Part shown: in pieces, positions 22,860-32,897 of the stretch
Layout of the letters: each line of letters starts with the position of its first letter
Numbering within the stretch: the first letter of the stretch is position 1
From: Ligustrum vulgare
Taxonomy: Eukaryota > Streptophyta > Magnoliopsida > Lamiales > Oleaceae
Length of the DNA: 64,000 nucleotides
Assembly (NCBI GenBank): GCA_963555705.1
Contig: OY743176.1
Location: 41,524,497 to 41,588,496 of the forward strand
Direction: 5' to 3'
Program-made: the position numbers and the translations under genes
The notes under the pieces: generated by a model
Seen by the model: the letters and a program-made list of their open reading frames with translations, nothing else
The model's database searches: none
Told to the model about the DNA's origin: nothing

Positions 22860-23423
22860 ATTAAACTTACTTGATCTTATGATTTCTGAATACTTAATCA
22901 GAATCTCTTCTTCTTCTTCTTATGTAGCATCATCGCTACCATATTTAACCCAACCATATTTAACCCACTGGACTTTGACTAAATGCATCAATTTGTTTTC
23001 TTAAGACATGAACTTTTCTATCAATAATAGACATATGTCTACTCATAAATTCTTCTGAATCAAAATGAAAATTCCCAATCGTATGTGATATTTCATCATA
23101 TCTTGTAGTACTCATGTAACCTGTCACTTATCATCGTATCATGTAACCTCAAATATTCGTATTAATATCTCTAAAATTTCAATAAATCTTTACTAACATA
23201 TCATACCATAATAATTTGTCATTTCTTCTTATCACCAAATATCCCAAAATAATTAAAACGATTACCTGAATATTCTCTATGTAATATACCCAAACATGTT
23301 ATTCACATATCAACATAATCATCAGTTTATCTTTCCAATATTTGTAACCCAAAATTTCTGCAAAATTCAATAAACAAATATCTCCCAAATAATTAAAATT
23401 CTTAACTCAAATATCATAACATA
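22860..23423 (-). pseudogene. Element B internal region with chromodomain relic
   Basis: Leftward translation of ~22860-22990 gives LVKVQWVKYG, SDDAT and EEEEEILIK, a decayed chromodomain with a stop where the Trp should be. The rest up to the cargo border is A-family internal DNA without genes. Confidence 0.6.
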
Positions 23424-23756
23424 TCCCGTAAGGTATTCCTTTCACTTGCACAAACTTATTAATCCTGATTCAATACAGTCCTTATTTCACTTTCACGTAT
23501 CCCCGTATTATTTCTATACCTTGATTATTATATCAAAATATCAGTACCCAAAATCCAAGAAAATATTCCATATCTCAAATCCCGTCATCATCAAATCTTC
23601 CTTTTATCAAGAAAGTAAACGGCGCATAACTCTTGTTCCCTCTTTTCCATTATTCTATTCCGCGCTTTCTTGCTGGAATCAATATCACGCGGATTTCCTC
23701 CGATCCTTAATGCTTTTAAATAGTTCATGCTGGGAAGAGGTTAGATCCATCAAAAC

Positions 23757-23793
23757 ATGGATATCATTCTTACAAACATTCGCAAGTATTATT
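23757..23793 (+). pseudogene. Element B cargo gene 1, 5' fragment
   Basis: ATGGATATC begins the same reading frame as the intact copy at 26577, broken after 37 bp by the insertion of element C. The A-run just before it is one base shorter than in C. This does not affect the frame from this ATG and supports it as the true start. Confidence 0.7.
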
Positions 23794-25644
23794 TGTGACG
23801 ACCCGAATTCTCGACCATTCGAGTGCCACAAAAAGTGACTCATATCATATTATCGAGACTTAAATAGTAATGTAAAATTATTCAAAAGAATAATTAGAAT
23901 CCCATAATTTTATTTGTGAATAAAAATAGAACATAATTTTCTTACATAAAGTTCAACATAATTATCTCATCAATCTTAACCACTTTTGCCACTTCCATGT
24001 TGACCGCCTCGAACCTTCAATTATCTGAAAATGGTAAATATCGTGGAGTGAGATTTATAAAATCTCAGTAAGTATACCAAGCATAAATTTTCTTTTGAAA
24101 GCATATGGATCATTTTCATCATAACATAGGATAGGATCGAAATACTCATAAACATAGGGAGACACAAGAATTTTACCGAACTTAAATGGCAAGAATTCTT
24201 ATGTGTAGCGCTACTAAACTCCGGTCCCCTTAGCATAATCATAAACATATCATATGGAACCCATAACAATCTTGTGAGATTGATTTCATAGCAATGATCC
24301 AAACATTTTCATAAAAACATAAGATATACTTACTTTTCATAAAAACATAAGGTGTATTTACCTTTCATAAAAACATACTTACTTTTCATAAAAACATAAG
24401 ATATATTTACTTGTCATAAAAACATACTTACTTTTCATAAAAACATAAGGTGTATTTACCTTTCATAAAAACATACTTACTTTTCATAAAAACATAAGAT
24501 ATACTTACTTGTCATAAAAACATACTTACTTTTCATAAAAACATAAGGTGTATTTACCTTTCATAAAAACATACTTACTTATCATAAAAACATAAGATAT
24601 ACTTACTTGTCATAAAAACATACTTACTTTTCATAAAAACATAAGGTGTATTTACCTTTCATAAAAACATACTTACTTATCATAAAAACATAAGATATAC
24701 TTACCTTTTAAAAGATTAAAATGAAGTGAAGTAGTAAATGGACCAAAACTTTCTTGACCACCTTGAATTTCTCTTACTTGTGGATTTTGTCAAGAGATTG
24801 GAAATAAGTGTATATGTGTAGAGTTGTGTGTAAAAGAGATGGGTTTAAATAGATGTATAAAGTTGGCATATTGTAAACATAATCATTCAATTCTATTAAT
24901 TTTAACACATCCTTTTCTTAAAGTAAAGCACCATTCATATACTTTTCCATATTTATACAAATATTATGCTCTTCATGATTACATATAATGGAGTCTTATC
25001 AACCATTCATATACTTTTCCATATTTATACAAATATTATGCTCTTCATGATTACATATAATGGAGTCTTATCAACCATTCATATACTTTTCCATATTTAT
25101 ACAAATATTATGCTCTTCATGATTACATATAATGGAATCTTATCAACCATTCATATACTTTTCCATATTTATACAAATATTATGCTCTTCATGATTACAT
25201 ATAATGGAGTATATAATTCATTCATATACTTTTCCATATTTATACAAATATTATGCTCTTCATGATTACATATAATGGAGTATATAATTCATTCATATAC
25301 TTTTCCATATTTATTAAATTAAGATTCTCATAATTATTATATATAATGGAACCTCTCATGCTTGCATATATTTTCTTAATTTCAATAATAAAAATAATTT
25401 TTGTATAAATAAATATTGGGATAACATTGAATTAAGTACTTGGACTTAATATACTTTAAATCAAGAGAATGGAGATATTTTTAGAAATTCGGAATTTAAT
25501 TTAAAATCGAACGATCTCGATTATTTCTTGACTTGGCTATACGAATACGTCGTGGCGTTAACTTAATAAAAATGGGTGAAATAGTAGCGACACGATTTTC
25601 TATTAAAATAATTATTAATCGCGTAAAAATTCTTGGTCGCTACA
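23794..25644 (-). repeat. Element C 3' LTR (1,851 bp)
   Basis: TGTGACGACCC to GGTCGCTACA. Relative to B it contains a private ~200-bp stretch (24710-24910). In element sense this holds a TATTTAAA box (24843-24852), a possible promoter. Confidence 0.92.
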
Positions 25645-25663
25645 AACTTACCCCCTTAAAATA
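25645..25663 (-). other. Element C polypurine tract
   Basis: Element-sense TTTTAAGGGGGTAAGTT abuts the 3' LTR. Confidence 0.78.
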
Positions 25664-25679
25664 ATTTCGTCCTCGAAAT

Positions 25680-26242
25680 TAAACTTACTTGATCTTATGA
25701 TTTCTGAACACTTAATCAGAATCTCTTCTTCTTCTTCTTATGTAGCATCATCGCTACCATATTTAACCCAACCATATTTAACCCACTGGACTTTGACTAA
25801 ATGCATCAATTTGTTTTCTTAAGACATGAACTTTTCTATCAATAATAGACATATGTCTACTCATAAATTCTTCTGAATCAAAATGAAAATTCCCAATCGT
25901 ATGTGATATTTCATCATATCTTGTAGTACTCATGTAACCTGTCACTTATCATCGTATCATGTAACCTCAAATATTCGTATTAATATCTCTAAAATTTCAA
26001 TAAATCTTTACTAACATATCATACCATAATAATTTGTCATTTCTTCTTATCACCAAATATCCCAAAATAATTAAAACGATTACCTGAATATTCTCTATGT
26101 AATATACCCAAACATGTTATTCACATATCAACATAATCATCAGTTTATCTTTCCAATATTTGTAACCCAAAATTTCTGCAAAATTCAATAAACAAATATC
26201 TCCCAAATAATTAAAATTCTTAACTCAAATATCATAACATTT
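25680..26242 (-). pseudogene. Element C internal region with chromodomain relic
   Basis: The ~25690-25810 relic has the same decayed chromodomain as in B (VKVQWVKYG). After it comes gene-free sequence that aligns with element A around 18410-18756, ending at CATAACATTT (26242), where the cargo starts. Confidence 0.6.
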
Positions 26243-26532
26243 CCCGTAAGGTATTCCTTTCACTTGCACAAACTTATTAATCCTGATTCAATACAGTCCT
26301 TATTTCACTTTCACGTATCCCCGTATTATTTCTATACCTTGATTATTATATCAAAATATCAGTACCCAAAATCCAAGAAAATATTCCATATCTCAAATCC
26401 CGTCATCATCAAATCTTCCTTTTATCAAGAAAGTAAACGGCGCATAAACTCTTGTTCCCTCTTTTCCATTATTCTATTCCGCGCTTTCTTGCTGGAATCA
26501 ATATCACGCGGATTCCCTCCGATCCTTAATGC

Positions 26533-26542
26533 TTTTAAATAG
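26533..26542 (+). promoter_or_regulatory. TATA-like TTTTAAATAG before cargo gene 1
   Basis: 34 bp before the ATG at 26577. The same TTTAAATAG stands before the LOG ORF, suggesting the cargo brought its own promoters. Confidence 0.4.
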
Positions 26543-26576
26543 TTCATGCTGGGAAGAGGTTAGATCCATCAAAAAC

Positions 26577-27128
26577 ATGGATATCATTCTTACAAACATT
26601 CGCAAGTATTATTCCAGTCTTCCAATGAATGATCTGAGGAAGATCTATAGAATAAGGCTCGAAAGATTGAGGTTGCTGATGGCTCATGATATTCCAGAAG
26701 ATGTTCGCTGGTTGATCGAAGCAAAAGTTCGACTATCTGGTGAATTACCTATGACATTTCCAAAGCACATGCCTGGTTTAGGCAAAAGCACCTTCGCAAA
26801 GAAACGAAGAGCAAAAAGGCTGAATGGTTGCTACAAATGTGCTCGTTGGAACTGTGATACTCGTTGCAAAACAGTAGGATATTCTTCTACTAATCGGGAT
26901 GATAAAATCAAATTCATAAAGGGTGGACTGAGTAAGGAGTCTTTGGATGATATTCGACTGACTCTTGAGACGCACCCAAGTGGTTATGTGCAACGTGAAC
27001 TTTTCTCCTTATACGCTCAGTTTAACGGGGACAAAAATCGTTATAGTCTCCAAAATATAATAGCAAAAGATCCTGTTTGCCAGTCTGTTTTACAAAATGA
27101 GGCTTCTGGCAGTTCATCAATGATATAA
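26577..27128 (+). CDS. Basic Cys-cluster protein, carlavirus nucleic-acid-binding-protein-like (183 aa)
   Basis: Residues 16-50 are helix-like and rich in Arg/Leu. A Gly-Lys-Ser start (70-71) leads into a basic run KKRRAKR (75-81), then four cysteines at 85, 88, 93 and 97 (CX2CX4CX3C), then a short hydrophobic KFI segment at 112-114 and a polar tail. A basic patch directly before a small Cys finger and a following hydrophobic turn is the arrangement of the Cys-rich nucleic-acid-binding proteins encoded near the 3' end of carlavirus genomes, which bind RNA/DNA and modulate silencing or transcription. The finger spacing here is shorter than the viral one, so homology is likely but not proven. 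The start is chosen for its AAAACATGG context and because an indel between copies lies just upstream. An in-frame ATG 48 bp further up is less likely. It lies 337 bp before LOG, same strand, opposite to the element. Confidence 0.6.
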   Translation: MDIILTNIRKYYSSLPMNDLRKIYRIRLERLRLLMAHDIPEDVRWLIEAKVRLSGELPMTFPKHMPGLGKSTFAKKRRAKRLNGCYKCARWNCDTRCKTVGYSSTNRDDKIKFIKGGLSKESLDDIRLTLETHPSGYVQRELFSLYAQFNGDKNRYSLQNIIAKDPVCQSVLQNEASGSSSMI

Positions 27129-27173
27129 GGTAAATCTCTTGATACACATTTAAAATATTTTGCTGTTTTCTTT

Positions 27174-27281
27174 CACGCGTTTTGGAAATAAAATATATTT
27201 TCCTTTCTCGAGTTTTGATAAAGCTGGAAATAAATATATTTTCCTTTCTCGAGGTTTGATAAAGCTGGAAATAAATCACCG
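27174..27281. repeat. ~42-bp direct repeat upstream of LOG
   Basis: Two-and-a-half copies of a unit containing ATTTTCCTTTCTCGAG and TTTGATAAAGCTGGAAATAAAT. The B copy at 32604-32712 is similar but diverged, the fastest-changing part of the cargo. Confidence 0.75.
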
Positions 27282-27381
27282 AAAGGTGATATCTTTGGTA
27301 AAACAGTCAAAAGTTGGCCGATTTTTTCAAAAGTAAATCTTTACTTTTTCATAATCAATGAAAAACAGTAAGTTTTTCCGG

Positions 27382-27391
27382 CTTTAAATAG
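27382..27391 (+). promoter_or_regulatory. TATA-like CTTTAAATAG before LOG
   Basis: 74 bp before the LOG ATG in both copies (32814-32823 in B). An AAAGTAAA/TTTACTTT inverted repeat lies ~40 bp further upstream. Confidence 0.42.
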
Positions 27392-27465
27392 CCAAACATA
27401 TTTCATAGTTCAGGCATCCCAAAATCACATCTTCTTCGTAAGTTTTCTCTTCTATACTATCAAAG

Positions 27466-28119
27466 ATGGAAGCACCAAAACTTCGACAGATCAAAACTAT
27501 TTGTGTATTTTGTGGATCAAAAGTGGGGAAAGGCTTCAGTTATCTAGAAGCGGCCGTAGATCTTGGAAAGAAACTGGGGGAAAAAGGTATCACTCTTGTG
27601 TATGGGGGTGGTAGCAGTGGTCTAATGGGTTGTGTTTCCCAATCTGCTCTTGCAGAGAAATCAAAAGTAATCGGTGTCATACCTGTCCCTTTGGTAGATG
27701 TTGCAGGAAAAACACGAGGGCATGAAGTTCAAACCTTATCCATCCATGAACGCATAACTTGTATGCTATATGGTTCTGATGCCTTTATAGCCCTGCCCGG
27801 AGGTTTTGGTACCTTAGAAGAAATCTTTAACATTACCTCGTGGGCTCAACTAGATCTCCATACTAAGCCTATTGGGCTTCTGAATGTTAACAATTTCTTT
27901 GATGGCTTGTTAACCTTTCTTGATTATGCTGTGGAACAGGGATTCATCTCTCCATTTTCCAGAAGACTCCTTATTTCTGCTCCTACTATTGATGAACTAC
28001 TGGATAAGCTGCAGTCATATATCTCAATACAAGATCCAGCAGGGGTTAAGATAGATTGGTCGCAAGGAAGGGGAATCAAGCGAAAATGGAGTCCGGTTAA
28101 TGTAAACTTAACTTTATGA
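27466..28119 (+). CDS. LOG-like: LOG-like cytokinin riboside 5'-monophosphate phosphoribohydrolase, intronless, in element C
   Basis: 217 aa, about the usual LOG length. LOG enzymes cleave cytokinin nucleotides to free active cytokinin in the cytosol (family knowledge). Visible: an N-terminal Rossmann start VFCGS (14-18), YGGGSSGLMG (46-55), VIGVIP (68-73), and the signature PGGFGTLEE (111-119), followed by TSWAQL (124-129), KPIGLLNV (134-141) and EQGFIS (157-162). The conserved Arg of the family's R-K pair is kept (Arg 96), but the next residue is Ile 97, so catalysis is uncertain. Plant LOG genes normally have several introns. This one has none, which points to a processed copy. ATG context AAAGATGG is good. 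It lies antisense to the retrotransposon, after cargo gene 1. Confidence 0.9.
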   Translation: MEAPKLRQIKTICVFCGSKVGKGFSYLEAAVDLGKKLGEKGITLVYGGGSSGLMGCVSQSALAEKSKVIGVIPVPLVDVAGKTRGHEVQTLSIHERITCMLYGSDAFIALPGGFGTLEEIFNITSWAQLDLHTKPIGLLNVNNFFDGLLTFLDYAVEQGFISPFSRRLLISAPTIDELLDKLQSYISIQDPAGVKIDWSQGRGIKRKWSPVNVNLTL

Positions 28120-28129
28120 ATCTTAGAAT

Positions 28130-28342
28130 AGGTGGGGGTAGAGTACGGAGTATTCTTACTCTCGAGACACCCCTCTAATTTCCTAGGATTTTCCTTAATG
28201 TTTAAATCTTGTGTGTACCTCAAAGGTTCCAGGTGGTAGATTACGGAGTATTCTTACTCTCGAAACACACCTTTTTGAAGGTTTCTTTATTTCCTCAAAA
28301 GGTCAGAGGTGGTAGGATACGGCTACTCCGGAAACACATCTC
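28130..28342 (+). repeat. Three imperfect hairpin repeats after LOG
   Basis: Copies at 28130-28174, 28231-28272 and 28306-28342 share GGTGG...TACGG...CGRAACAC. Copies 1 and 2 have the inner hairpin GAGTA-TTCT-TACTC. Copy 3 replaces it with CGG-CTACT-CCG. The outer arms of copies 2 and 3 pair differently (AGGTG with CACCT; GAGGTG with CATCTC), so pairing is kept while bases differ. Confidence 0.6.
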
Positions 28343-28689
28343 TCAATTTGAGGAATTTCCCATGTTGCTTTCTTTTGCTTTTGCGTGTTTTCATGTATTT
28401 CCTTTCTAGGGTGACTCTTGTGTGTTCTCCTTATGAGAAAATAATAATATCTCTGTTATCATCTACTAAATCTCGTTTGTGATGTAAATGAACTTGTATG
28501 TCTAACTTCAATTCTCTTAGTGATTGCATACCATACTATGCTCTTAACTCCAAACGATAAAATTCTAGGCAGAGTTTTCCTTTGAAATTTGGACTTATCC
28601 AAATCGTAAGCATACTTCATAACTCACAATAATAACTAATTGTACATTTGATCACAATTTCATCAAACTTCAATATCATCATAAATATT

Positions 28690-29061
28690 CCAGAAAATCA
28701 ATTCATAATTCCTCAACATAGAAATTTCAAATCATAATTTCTAATATCACCATATCAAGTCCTTATTTCTCAATAATTAAGAGCCTAAACTTTAAATCTC
28801 CAACTTCATAATTCTTCTCATAAAAATCTCAATAAAATCATATCACTTATAATCTCAACATCTCATCATAACTTCATAAAACTGACTTTCTATTTCTCGT
28901 TTAATCTAAACGATGAATAATTCGAAAATATTATCTAGTCCTTTCTGTTGACTTCTCATACTTAGTGCCATGTCTAAAATCAATTATGCAAAGTCCATTT
29001 AGGGCTCATCATTTCTAAACTTGACGACAAAGATTATTTTGAAAATCATTCGTAAATCATA

Positions 29062-29065
<4 letters not shown>
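28690..29065 (-). other. Element C internal region after the cargo
   Basis: Aligns with element A from 18844 onward. At ~28971-29000 it keeps a scrap of the RT relic found at 19195 in A. No gene. Confidence 0.55.
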
Positions 29066-29094
<29 letters not shown>

Positions 29095-29099
<5 letters not shown>

Positions 29100-29376
29100 T
29101 GAAACTTGAAGAGTGGTACCAATAATCATCCACAGTTTTTCCTTGCTTTTAAGCAAAGGTAGTGATAAAGGGATAAATTATTGAATCGAAAATTGAAACT
29201 TGAAGAGTGGTACCAATAATCATCCACAGTTTTTCCTTGCTTTTAAGCAAAGGTAGTGATAAAGGGATAAATTATTGAACCGAAAATTGAAACTTGAAGA
29301 GGAAGTACTAATAACCATCCACAGTTTTTCCCTTGTTTTTACACAAAGGTAGTGATAAAGGGATAAATTATTGTAC
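29095..29376. repeat. 94-bp triple repeat in element C
   Basis: Units begin at 29095, 29189 and 29283 (AAAATTGAAACTTGAAGAG...), the third diverged. A ~28-bp poly-T run precedes them. The B copy is at 34520-34800. Confidence 0.9.
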
Positions 29377-30169
29377 AATTTCATTATTAATTTTGTTTGT
29401 TTAATATATTATTCCATATATTTTGGGCCAAAGTTACAACCCAACTTAATTTCTAATTGAGTCAATCTTACTAAGCTTAATATGAACCAAAATTCATATC
29501 AATATCCTCTATGTCTCATGATTCTACATTAAAATGAATAAATTAAAATTTAGGCTTCTATCAATTCATATCATACTCAACATGTATATTTCACTTAAAG
29601 ATTCATAACATATGAATATTTCATACTTAACATGTCTTAATAAAATCGTAAATGACTTGCAAAGCATATAACATACCTGGTTCGAGGAGTCAATACGTGG
29701 AGAGTGACATAGTAGAGTGATGAGTTAAAATATTTTTTAAAAAAATTATTATTAATCATTTCGCATCTTTACATAAGATTGGGCCTAATTAACCCAAATA
29801 AAAATTTATCGTCAAATCTTATTTTCCTTTAGTCCCCGAACTTCTAGAAATTTATCAAAGACATCAATATAAACATCATATCACTAACTAATTATATTCC
29901 ATAAAATTTTCAGGACATTACAAACTCCCTTGCTTAAAATAAATTTTGTCCTTGAAATTCGCACATCAAATTTCATCATACTTTTCAAAATCATAACCAT
30001 ACTTGACATGTGAAAATTCAAATTTTTTTTTTTAATGAATAGTGATTTCGTTCACTGTTCATCATGAATAGCACGTCGTTTTACTGTTCACGTGAATAGT
30101 GTTTTTTTTTTTTTTTTTTTTTAAGAAATAAAATTTCAAAAATCTACAGAATCGTTTTTAAAACTCTTG
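29377..30169 (-). other. Element C untranslated leader region
   Basis: Gene-free, A/T-rich. Near the PBS (30040-30122) there are repeated GAATAGTG / CACTGTTC motifs around ACTGTTCACGTGAATAGT, a near-palindrome with a CACGTG core, and poly-T. Similar leaders are common in plant Tekay-type elements. Confidence 0.55.
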
Positions 30170-30181
30170 GCTCTGATACCA
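30170..30181 (-). other. Element C primer-binding site (tRNA-iMet)
   Basis: TGGTATCAGAGC in element sense, 2 bp from the LTR. Confidence 0.92.
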
Positions 30182-30183
30182 AC

Positions 30184-32034
30184 TGTGACGACCCGAATTC
30201 TCGACCATTCGAGTGCCACAAAAAGTGACTCATATCATATTATCGAGACTTAAATAGTAATGTAAAATTATTCAAAAGAATAATTAGAATCCCATAATTT
30301 TATTTGTGAATAAAAATAGAACATAATTTTCTTACATAAAGTTCAACATAATTATCTCATCAATCTTAACCACTTTTGCCACTTCCATGTTGACCGCCTC
30401 GAACCTTCAATTATCTGAAAATGGTAAATATCGTGGAGTGAGATTTATAAAATCTCAGTAAGTATACCAAGCATAAATTTTCTTTTGAAAGCATATGGAT
30501 CATTTTCATCATAACATAGGATAGGATCGAAATACTCATAAACATAGGGAGACACAAGAATTTTACCGAACTTAAATGGCAAGAATTCTTATGTGTAGCG
30601 CTACTAAACTCCGGTCCCCTTAGCATAATCATAAACATATCATATGGAACCCATAACAATCTTGTGAGATTGATTTCATAGCAATGATCCAAACATTTTC
30701 ATAAAAACATAAGATATACTTACTTTTCATAAAAACATAAGGTGTATTTACCTTTCATAAAAACATACTTACTTTTCATAAAAACATAAGATATATTTAC
30801 TTGTCATAAAAACATACTTACTTTTCATAAAAACATAAGGTGTATTTACCTTTCATAAAAACATACTTACTTTTCATAAAAACATAAGATATACTTACTT
30901 GTCATAAAAACATACTTACTTTTCATAAAAACATAAGGTGTATTTACCTTTCATAAAAACATACTTACTTATCATAAAAACATAAGATATACTTACTTGT
31001 CATAAAAACATACTTACTTTTCATAAAAACATAAGGTGTATTTACCTTTCATAAAAACATACTTACTTATCATAAAAACATAAGATATACTTACCTTTTA
31101 AAAGATTAAAATGAAGTGAAGTAGTAAATGGACCAAAACTTTCTTGACCACCTTGAATTTCTCTTACTTGTGGATTTTGTCAAGAGATTGGAAATAAGTG
31201 TATATGTGTAGAGTTGTGTGTAAAAGAGATGGGTTTAAATAGATGTATAAAGTTGGCATATTGTAAACATAATCATTCAATTCTATTAATTTTAACACAT
31301 CCTTTTCTTAAAGTAAAGCACCATTCATATACTTTTCCATATTTATACAAATATTATGCTCTTCATGATTACATATAATGGAGTCTTATCAACCATTCAT
31401 ATACTTTTCCATATTTATACAAATATTATGCTCTTCATGATTACATATAATGGAGTCTTATCAACCATTCATATACTTTTCCATATTTATACAAATATTA
31501 TGCTCTTCATGATTACATATAATGGAATCTTATCAACCATTCATATACTTTTCCATATTTATACAAATATTATGCTCTTCATGATTACATATAATGGAGT
31601 ATATAATTCATTCATATACTTTTCCATATTTATACAAATATTATGCTCTTCATGATTACATATAATGGAGTATATAATTCATTCATATACTTTTCCATAT
31701 TTATTAAATTAAGATTCTCATAATTATTATATATAATGGAACCTCTCATGCTTGCATATATTTTCTTAATTTCAATAATAAAAATAATTTTTGTATAAAT
31801 AAATATTGGGATAACATTGAATTAAGTACTTGGACTTAATATACTTTAAATCAAGAGAATGGAGATATTTTTAGAAATTCGGAATTTAATTTAAAATCGA
31901 ACGATCTCGATTATTTCTTGACTTGGCTATACGAATACGTCGTGGCGTTAACTTAATAAAAATGGGTGAAATAGTAGCGACACGATTTTCTATTAAAATA
32001 ATTATTAATCGCGTAAAAATTCTTGGTCGCTACA
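30184..32034 (-). repeat. Element C 5' LTR (1,851 bp)
   Basis: Same length as the 3' LTR at a constant offset of 6,390 bp with no visible difference; ends at the TTATT target duplication. Confidence 0.93.
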
Positions 32035-32554
32035 TTATTCCAGTCTTCCAATGAATGATCTGAGGAAAATTTATCGAATAAGACTCGAAAGATTGAGGTT
32101 GCTGATGGCTCATGGTGTTTCAGAAGATGTTCGCTGGTTGATCGAAGCAAAGGTTCGACTATCTGGTGAATTACCTATGACATTTCCAAAGCACATGCCT
32201 GGTTTAGGAAAAAGCACCTTCGCAAAGAAACGAAGAGCAAAAAGGCTGAATGGTTGCTACAAATGTGCTCGTTGGAACTGTGATACTCGTTGCAAAACAG
32301 TAGGATATTCTTCTACTAATCGGGATGATAAAATCAAATTCATAAAGGGTGGACTGAGTAAGGAGTCTTTGGATGATATTCGACTGACTCTTGAGACGCA
32401 CCCAAGTGGTTATGTGCAACGTGAACTTTTCTCCTTATACGCTCAGTTTAACGGGGACAAAAATCGTTATAGTCTCCAAAATATAATAGCAAAAGATCCT
32501 GTTTGCCAGTCTGTTTTACAAAATGAGGCTTCTGGCAGTTCATCAATGATATAA
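32035..32554 (+). pseudogene. Element B cargo gene 1, 3' fragment (carlavirus-NABP-like)
   Basis: Continuation of 23757-23793 after element C and the repeated TTATT. An in-frame ATG at 32051 would allow a 167-aa product that keeps the basic run and all four cysteines. It has lost its promoter and first 16 residues. It differs from the C copy by Gly-Val-Ser for Asp-Ile-Pro at 38-40 and by synonymous changes, all within the first ~170 bp. Confidence 0.65.
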
Positions 32555-32897
32555 GGTAAATCTCTTGATACACATTTAAAATATTTTGCTGTATTCTTTC
32601 ACGCGTTTTGATAAAGCTGGTAAAAATATATTTTCCTTTCTCGAGTTTTTATAAATATTGAAAAAATATATTTTCCTTTCTTGAGGTTTGATAAAGCTGG
32701 AAAATAAATCACCGAAAGGTAATATCTTTGATAAAATAGTCAAAAGTTGGCCGATTTTGTCAAAAGTAAATCTTTACTTTTTCAGAATCAATCAAAAACA
32801 GTAATTTTTCCGGCTTTAAATAGCCAAACATATTTCATAGTTCAGGTATCCCAAAATCACATCTTCTTCGTAAGTTTTCCCTTCTATACTATCAAAG

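Larger units (their letters stand above)
26243..28689 (+). other. Captured cargo segment (~2.4 kb) in element C
   Basis: Element A runs straight from CATAACATTT (18756) to CCAGAAAATCAATTC (18844) with only 87 bp between. In C the same flanks are 2,447 bp apart (26242 and 28690) and enclose two plus-strand ORFs. The segment is also in B (23424-23793 plus 32035-34121), so it was acquired before B and C split. Confidence 0.8.
23794..32034 (-). mobile_element. Element C: youngest cargo-carrying LTR retrotransposon, inserted in B's cargo gene
   Basis: 8,241 bp flanked by the TTATT duplication (23789-23793, 32035-32039). The undisrupted site is visible in C's own cargo at ~26610. The LTRs are 1,851 bp each and I see no differences between them. 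PBS TGGTATCAGAGC at 30170 and polypurine tract at 25645 fix the minus orientation. It carries both cargo ORFs intact on the plus strand and no pol gene. Confidence 0.94.

Noticed and set aside
24966..25265. Repetitive MLFMITYNG-type open frames
   Set aside because: Translation of the 71-bp AT-rich tandem repeat, whose period keeps a frame open by chance.
28209..28409. 66-codon frame after LOG
   Set aside because: It overlaps the hairpin repeats and lacks a plausible ATG; better explained as LOG 3' untranslated region.
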